DNA from: a bacterium
GTDB taxonomy: Bacteria > Patescibacteriota > Microgenomatia > Levybacterales > UBA12049
Length of the DNA stretch: 8,934 nucleotides
Reading direction: 5' to 3'
NCBI GenBank assembly: GCA_021813005.1
Contig: JAKAMH010000033.1
Location: 1 to 8,934, forward strand
Shown: positions 5,797 through 8,934 of the stretch, one piece after another
Layout: each line of letters opens with the position of its first letter
How positions within the stretch are numbered: position 1 is the stretch's first letter
Position numbers and translations under genes: made by a program
The notes under the pieces: model-generated
Told to the model about the DNA's origin: nothing
Database searches by the model: none
What the model saw: the letters and a program-made list of their open reading frames with translations, nothing else

Positions 5797-5964
5797 ATGT
5801 TGTTCGCAGTGGTTACCGTAATTATTGCCATTATTTCCGTCGTTTGGGCTTACGCTTCCTATAGAAGCATGCATCAACCGCATGCAGGGGTGAAGAGAGT
5901 AAAAGAGGAGTTAAAACGGGGTAAAGTACTCTACCAGGCTGACCGGTCGCAGAGGAAGCCGTAA
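5797..5964 (+). CDS. Small one-helix membrane protein, hypothetical
   Basis: A 55-residue open frame (MLFAVVTVIIAIISVVWAY...QRKP) has one hydrophobic helix at about residues 2-20, followed by a strongly basic, polar tail of about 35 residues. The composition and its place three bases after the LytR_C gene support it as a real coding region; I recognise no family. The likely topology is N-terminus in or across the membrane with a basic cytoplasmic tail. It ends only two bases from the stop codon of the convergent TPR gene. There is no clear ribosome-binding site, so translation may be coupled to the upstream gene. Confidence 0.6.
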   Translation: MLFAVVTVIIAIISVVWAYASYRSMHQPHAGVKRVKEELKRGKVLYQADRSQRKP

Positions 5965-5966
5965 AA

Positions 5967-6626
5967 TTATTCACTATTTCTTTTCTTGATTGTCTTCAAA
6001 CTAAGTTTGGCTTTGTCAAATGAAGCAAAGGAGGCTTGGTCTTTGAATCTCTTAGCTTTATTTATTTCCCTGATGAACACAAATGCCTTGCCATTGACAG
6101 ATGTTCTCAGGTAAGCCTCATAGCTGTTCCCGCCATTCATAAACTTGATCAGCCGATTTCCTACATCATCCGGGAGCATGCCGATAAACTGTTTCTGCGA
6201 ATCGGAAACGAAGACCTTCATCCGTTTTATAGACAACTCAAGTTCTTCTCCGGAGCGAAGATGGGAAAGAATTTTCTTATCAGCTGTATTGACTAGTTCT
6301 ATTACCTTTGTCTTGCCAGGCTCTTCGATGAAAAGGTTATTCACCTGGATGGAAATTTGACTGTTGGTGGAGAATCCGTCTTTCAGCTCTGTCAAGCGTT
6401 TGATATTACGTGAGGCAATGGGGTTTAGTTTGTCGAGTCCCAAAACTTGCTCATAAAGTGATTTGGCCTTCTTCTTGTCGCCGCTGCTCATGTAGGCAAA
6501 GGCTAGGCGGTTTAGTGTATCAATATCTGATGGATTGTCCTGCAGTAGTTCTTCGTTGCAGCGGATAGCTTGTCTCCAATCACCTGTTAAAGCAGTTTGG
6601 ATGGCTTGATTTTTTAGTGTAGACAT
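5967..6626 (-). CDS. TPR-repeat protein with a possible HIRAN-like C-terminal domain
   Basis: The protein has 219 residues and no signal peptide or membrane segment, so it should be cytoplasmic. Residues about 3-70 form two TPR units: ALTGDWRQAIRCNEELLQDNPSDI, then NRLAFAYMSSGDKKKAKSLYEQVLGLDKLNP, with the usual Gly-Asp turn and Pro at repeat ends. Residues about 105-190 form a separate domain with strands and a central KQFIGMLPDDVGNRLIKFMNGGNSYEAYL. This resembles the iGylP...a..L..l..G core of HIRAN domains, which bind DNA 3' ends, but the resemblance is by eye and weak. The C-terminus is lysine-rich. The gene is divergent from yebC, with an overlapping promoter, and convergent with the small membrane gene. 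I do not assign a function beyond protein or nucleic acid binding. Confidence 0.75.
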   Translation of the reverse strand: MSTLKNQAIQTALTGDWRQAIRCNEELLQDNPSDIDTLNRLAFAYMSSGDKKKAKSLYEQVLGLDKLNPIASRNIKRLTELKDGFSTNSQISIQVNNLFIEEPGKTKVIELVNTADKKILSHLRSGEELELSIKRMKVFVSDSQKQFIGMLPDDVGNRLIKFMNGGNSYEAYLRTSVNGKAFVFIREINKAKRFKDQASFASFDKAKLSLKTIKKRNSE

Positions 6627-6675
6627 CGACAGGTAACAGTTTCTACGCCCAAATTAAAGACGAAGATAATGAGCA

Positions 6676-6704
6676 ATTTTACAAGGTATCATTGCAAAAG
6701 TCAA
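6676..6704 (-). promoter_or_regulatory. Promoter for the TPR gene
   Basis: On the minus strand TTGACT (6699-6704) and TAAAAT (6676-6681) are 17 bases apart, placing the start near 6669 and giving a leader of about 43 nt. The -35 lies inside the spacer of the opposite yebC promoter. Confidence 0.55.
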
Positions 6705-6721
6705 GGCAGACGAGGTATAAT
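6692..6721 (+). promoter_or_regulatory. Promoter for the yebC gene
   Basis: TTGCAA (6692-6697) and a perfect TATAAT (6716-6721) are 18 bases apart. Transcription should start near 6728, at the first bases of the 79-nt hairpin, so the whole yebC leader would be structured. The site overlaps the divergent TPR promoter by 13 bases. Confidence 0.6.
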
Positions 6722-6726
6722 TGACA

Positions 6727-6805
6727 AGTTAAAAGTTTAAAATGTAAAGTTAGATGTTATGTAATACATCTTCATCATGTAACTTTTCATTTTTCACTTT
6801 TAACT
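6727..6805 (+). repeat. 79-nt imperfect hairpin in the yebC leader
   Basis: Three nested stems are visible: 6727-6736 with 6796-6805 (10 of 10 pairs), 6739-6752 with 6780-6793 (13 of 14), and 6753-6757 with 6766-6770 (5 of 5) around an eight-base loop. A two-by-two internal loop separates the outer stems and a nine-base bulge (6771-6779) lies on the 3' side. The arms are very A/T rich. It fills almost all the space between the yebC transcription start and its ATG. It could be a leader structure, or a small palindromic mobile repeat that landed there. Confidence 0.75.
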
Positions 6806-6818
6806 AATAACTTACAGT

Positions 6819-7562
6819 ATGAGTGGACACTCAAAATGGGCGACAATTAAGCGGCAGAAAGGCGTCAATGACCAAAAACGCGGTCTGCAGTTTACCAAAC
6901 TTGCCAATGCCATTACCATTGCGGTCAGACAAGGTGGCGGAACCGTGGACCCCGGAATGAACTTCAAACTCCGGCTTGCTATAGATGCAGCCAGAGCAGC
7001 CAACATGCCGAAGGAAAATATTGAGCGGGCTATTCAGCGCGCGGCGGGGAAAATGTCGGCGGACGTGGTCGAGGCAAAGTACGAGGGATTTGGCCCCGGA
7101 GGGTTCAGTGTCATTGTCGAGACTGTCTCAGACAATAAAATGCGGACGGTAGCCGAAATAAAAAACCTTTTTGATAAAAACGGCGGCACCATAGGCACAC
7201 CGGGATCCGTCTCATATCAATTCCAGCAGCGGGGGATTATCACCGTTGCCAAAGAGGGTCGCTCAGTCGATGATATATTTCTTGTGGCTGCCGATGGGGG
7301 AGCAGAGGATGTAGAAGAGGCAGGAGATGCTGTACTCATCTATAGCAAACCTGAGGAACTTGCCAGAGTGCGGGATAGGATAGTGGAGGACGGATATTCG
7401 GTACAAGGGGCTGAGCTTACCTGGATGCCCACTGTTAATACGCGGATAGAGGATAGACAGACCGCCCAAAAAGCACTTGCCTTTCTTGAAAAACTTGAAG
7501 AGCTCGATGATGTTCAGAAGGTCTATGCCAATTTTGATATTCCCGATCATCTCATGCAGTAG
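6819..7562 (+). CDS. YebC/TACO1-family translation factor or transcriptional regulator
   Basis: This 247-residue protein starts with the family signature MSGHSKW and follows YebC through its full length: the N-terminal helical domain (ATIKRQKGVNDQKRGLQFTKL), the middle blocks NMPKENIERAIQRAAGK and YEGFGPGGFSVIVE, and the C-terminal GAEDVEEAGD and ALAFLEKLEELDDVQKVYANFDIPD. YebC proteins were first described as DNA-binding regulators (PmpR). More recent work on YebC and mitochondrial TACO1 supports a role on the ribosome in translating proline-rich stretches. The presence of efp 4.6 kb upstream fits that theme without proving it. No Shine-Dalgarno site is visible before the ATG, and the leader is a long hairpin. 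In many bacteria ruvC follows yebC; here an unrelated membrane gene does. Confidence 0.95.
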   Translation: MSGHSKWATIKRQKGVNDQKRGLQFTKLANAITIAVRQGGGTVDPGMNFKLRLAIDAARAANMPKENIERAIQRAAGKMSADVVEAKYEGFGPGGFSVIVETVSDNKMRTVAEIKNLFDKNGGTIGTPGSVSYQFQQRGIITVAKEGRSVDDIFLVAADGGAEDVEEAGDAVLIYSKPEELARVRDRIVEDGYSVQGAELTWMPTVNTRIEDRQTAQKALAFLEKLEELDDVQKVYANFDIPDHLMQ

Positions 7563-7618
7563 ATATATTGAATATAAATTATGTTCAGAAATCTCCTACT
7601 GGGTTAACTAAAACCATC

Positions 7619-8515
7619 ATGAATCAAGAGTCCAAGACGCCAAGCATCGTAGAAATCGTACGCGAACGTTTCGGGAATAGACCAATTAAGCGGGGGAAAC
7701 GGGCGGCCGTAAAATTGAGGAGAATAGAGAAGCGGCAAAAGTTTATTGTCGGTATAGCAGTTCTGGCGATAGGCTTGTTTATTGTAGAGCACCAGTTCTC
7801 AAGGTCCGGGTTTTACTTTGCCATCGGGCTTTCAGTTGCCACTGAGCTTGTGCTGGTCTGGGCTATGTGGCAAGATATCAAGGAAAACCGGTCTCTCAAT
7901 CTATTTATACTGCCATTTTTCTATACTTTGGCTTTTGCCCTCTTTTATTTTAGCTTGAAATTTGGCTTCTTCTATTTCACGCCGAAGAGCTTGTTTTCGC
8001 AGTTACTTTGGATGGGGATATACGTCTTCGGATTGTATTCCATGTTCCTCAGCCAAAATATTTTTGCAGTCGCATCGATACGGACGATCGCACTTCTGTC
8101 CGGAGCAAGGATCGTTTCATTTATCCTGACCCTTGTGACATATTTCTTTCTTACCAATATCACTTTTACGCTACATCTTTCAATTCTCCTCACCTTGCTG
8201 ATTTATCTGGGATTTACGCTGCCGCTTATTTCTCAGTCGCTCTGGACTTATCGGCTGGAAAAAGAAAACAAGACAAGCATTATTTGGACCGGTGCCGTCA
8301 CTCTCTGTCTGGTCGAGATGGCAACGGTTTTGTGGTTTTGGCCAAGCAGTCCGACCGTGATTTCACTTTTCCTCTCAGGTTTTTTCTATACACTGGTTGG
8401 CCTTTCGCATGTCTGGCTCGAGAGAAGGTTGTTTAGAGGTGTTTTATGGGAGTATGTCTGGGTAGGGGCCGTGGTCTTTTTTGTGCTTCTTTTGTTCAGT
8501 CCGCTTGGACAATAA
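7619..8515 (+). CDS. Polytopic membrane protein of unknown family
   Basis: Starting from the ATG at 7619 the product has 298 residues. A charged, basic N-terminal tail of about 40 residues (IVRERFGNRPIKRGKRAAVKLRR) precedes about eight hydrophobic helices that continue to the C-terminus. Short loops carry the few charges (WQDIKENRS, YRLEKENKTS, WLERRLFRG), as expected for an integral inner-membrane protein. I see no catalytic or transport motif and recognise no family. An in-frame TTG at 7568 would add 17 residues; I prefer the ATG because neither has a good ribosome-binding site and the extra residues look unlike coding sequence. The gap to yebC is 56 nt with no terminator, so co-transcription is likely. 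The stop is followed within 16 bases by a G-run tract. Confidence 0.7.
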   Translation: MNQESKTPSIVEIVRERFGNRPIKRGKRAAVKLRRIEKRQKFIVGIAVLAIGLFIVEHQFSRSGFYFAIGLSVATELVLVWAMWQDIKENRSLNLFILPFFYTLAFALFYFSLKFGFFYFTPKSLFSQLLWMGIYVFGLYSMFLSQNIFAVASIRTIALLSGARIVSFILTLVTYFFLTNITFTLHLSILLTLLIYLGFTLPLISQSLWTYRLEKENKTSIIWTGAVTLCLVEMATVLWFWPSSPTVISLFLSGFFYTLVGLSHVWLERRLFRGVLWEYVWVGAVVFFVLLLFSPLGQ

Positions 8516-8530
8516 ACTTTCCGTTTCGCA

Positions 8531-8559
8531 GGGCAGGGGAAAGGGAGGGGGTAGTGGGG
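8531..8559 (+). other. G-quadruplex-forming tract after a stop codon
   Basis: Five runs of three to five G (8531-8533, 8536-8539, 8543-8545, 8547-8551, 8556-8559) are joined by loops of 2, 3, 1 and 4 bases, which satisfies the standard four-run quadruplex pattern. It begins 16 bases after the stop of the membrane-protein gene and lies in an otherwise A/T-rich spacer. A competing stem pairs 8517-8522 (CTTTCC) with 8538-8543 (GGAAAG). No T-run follows, so it is not a standard intrinsic terminator. Confidence 0.6.
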
Positions 8560-8582
8560 TATCAAATGCCAAAAAAAGAGAA

Positions 8583-8627
8583 GTCCTATAATAGTATGAT
8601 ATAGTTTGACACAAATAATTATAGGAC
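8583..8627. repeat. 10-bp inverted repeat
   Basis: GTCCTATAAT (8583-8592) and ATTATAGGAC (8618-8627) are perfect inverted copies separated by 25 bases. The first copy of the 15-bp direct repeat lies between them. Confidence 0.8.
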
Positions 8628-8645
8628 AATTATGATATAGTTTGA
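8595..8645. repeat. 15-bp direct repeat pair
   Basis: TATGATATAGTTTGA occurs exactly at 8595-8609 and 8631-8645, with a period of 36 bases. The second copy contains the -10 of the candidate promoter at 8606-8636, so the repeats could be operator or iteron sites. Confidence 0.85.
8606..8636 (+). promoter_or_regulatory. Candidate promoter in the right intergenic region
   Basis: A perfect TTGACA (8606-8611) is followed after 19 bases by TATGAT (8631-8636). The spacer is longer than ideal. A start near 8643 would put the DnaA box and the foldable segment on the transcript. Confidence 0.35.
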
Positions 8646-8651
8646 TAAGGA

Positions 8652-8660
8652 TGTGGATAA
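8652..8660 (-). other. DnaA box, perfect consensus match
   Basis: TGTGGATAA is the exact reverse complement of the DnaA box TTATCCACA. The surrounding TGTGGATAACTTTTCACAGG ends in an imperfect inverted CACA. The 11-mer ACTTTTCACAG recurs at 8660-8670 and 8683-8693. A perfect match in 419 nt of non-coding, repeat-rich DNA is unlikely by chance, but single boxes also occur at DnaA-regulated promoters. Confidence 0.5.
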
Positions 8661-8697
8661 CTTTTCACAGGATTTAGCCTCGACTTTTCACAGAAAA

Positions 8698-8828
8698 TGA
8701 GTTAAGGGTTCTCAGGAGATGGGTAGAAGTGCTAAGTCGCGTGGCTAGGAAGCACTCACAGAGCTACACTTCAACCATGACTTTGTCTATTCAAAATGCT
8801 ACCCAAGGCTATAGAGTCCCTCTACTCA
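8698..8828 (+). ncRNA. Candidate structured RNA (branched fold), family unknown
   Basis: Five compatible helices can be drawn by hand: 8698-8702 with 8824-8828 (5 pairs), 8705-8712 with 8813-8821 (8 pairs, one bulged T and one G-T pair), 8720-8726 with 8799-8805 (7 pairs), and, inside the last, hairpins 8728-8733 with 8751-8756 (6 pairs) and 8758-8763 with 8781-8786 (6 pairs). This gives a rod ending in a three-way junction. It does not carry the conserved motifs of tmRNA, SRP RNA or RNase P RNA that I would recognise. No terminator hairpin with a T-run follows. The orientation is assumed from the candidate promoter upstream. Confidence 0.35.
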
Positions 8829-8934
8829 GCGGAAAATCAAACGACAAATAAAAAAATACGAACATGCTTTCTTATGTTTCTTAGCCTCAAAAATATGAAT
8901 TTATGTTGATATAACAGTATAAACAACGATAGAT

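Larger units (their letters stand above)
8516..8934. other. Gene-free right edge rich in repeats and structure
   Basis: There is no convincing open frame on either strand over 419 nt; plus-strand ATGs near the end are closed within a few codons. From left to right it holds a G-run tract (8531-8559), an inverted repeat (8583-8592 and 8618-8627), a 15-bp direct repeat (8595-8609 and 8631-8645), a perfect DnaA-box match (8652-8660), an 11-bp direct repeat (8660-8670 and 8683-8693), a branched foldable segment (8698-8828), and an A/T-rich tail. The features below treat these separately. The region may be an origin of replication, an RNA gene, or the regulatory region of a gene beyond the window. 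Confidence 0.6.

Noticed and set aside
8531..8560. Intrinsic terminator after the membrane-protein gene
   Set aside because: The possible stem is only six pairs with a long loop, and G-rich sequence follows instead of a T-run.
8595..8645. Start of a CRISPR array
   Set aside because: There are only two copies of a 15-bp A/T-rich repeat, with a 21-base gap, no third unit and no cas gene.
8640..8860. tmRNA, SRP RNA or RNase P RNA
   Set aside because: I looked for the tRNA-like ends of tmRNA, the GGAAG/GCAGCC core of SRP RNA and the conserved P4 blocks of RNase P RNA on both strands and did not find them.

Overview
The window looks like a chromosomal piece of a Candidate Phyla Radiation (Patescibacteria) bacterium, most like Microgenomates or Parcubacteria, but I cannot settle the phylum. 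The reasons are compact gene strings with 1-6 nt spacing or 4-nt overlaps, mostly weak Shine-Dalgarno signals, many small one-helix or polytopic membrane proteins, a single-domain GIY-YIG nuclease beside a tRNA, and a 20-bp palindrome (CCTGCCTGCCGGCAGGCAGG) that reads in frame as LPAGRQ. That residue string is, from memory, common in predicted proteins of this radiation.

Layout. 1-235: no gene that I can support. 236-709, minus strand: an intact tRNA-Leu(CAA) preceded by a small GIY-YIG nuclease gene. The last codons of the nuclease lie inside the tRNA gene. A second, broken copy of the tRNA 5' half lies upstream of the nuclease and carries the 20-bp palindrome. 698-5964, plus strand: one string of seven genes, namely NIF3-like protein, elongation factor P, MFS exporter, a degenerate Lgt-like membrane protein, RluA-type pseudouridine synthase, a membrane-anchored LytR_C-domain protein and a 55-residue one-helix protein. 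5967-6626, minus strand: a TPR protein with a possible HIRAN-like C-terminal domain. 6676-6805: overlapping divergent promoters and a 79-nt imperfect hairpin. 6819-8515, plus strand: a YebC-family translation factor or regulator and an unrecognised polytopic membrane protein. 8516-8934: a gene-free region with five G-runs, direct and inverted repeats, a perfect DnaA-box match and a segment that folds on paper into a branched RNA.

How the genes may work together. EF-P and the YebC family are both linked to ribosomes stalled on proline runs, and RluA modifies RNA, so translation is the clearest theme. The Lgt-like, LytR_C, small one-helix and MFS proteins form an envelope theme. The most unusual unit is the tRNA-Leu/nuclease cassette. 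It looks like an element that entered the anticodon loop of tRNA-Leu and rebuilt the tRNA by bringing a second 5' half. The discarded 5' half now supplies a good ribosome-binding site and start codon to the nuclease gene. The last 400 nt could be a replication origin or the locus of an unannotated structured RNA; both are inferences.
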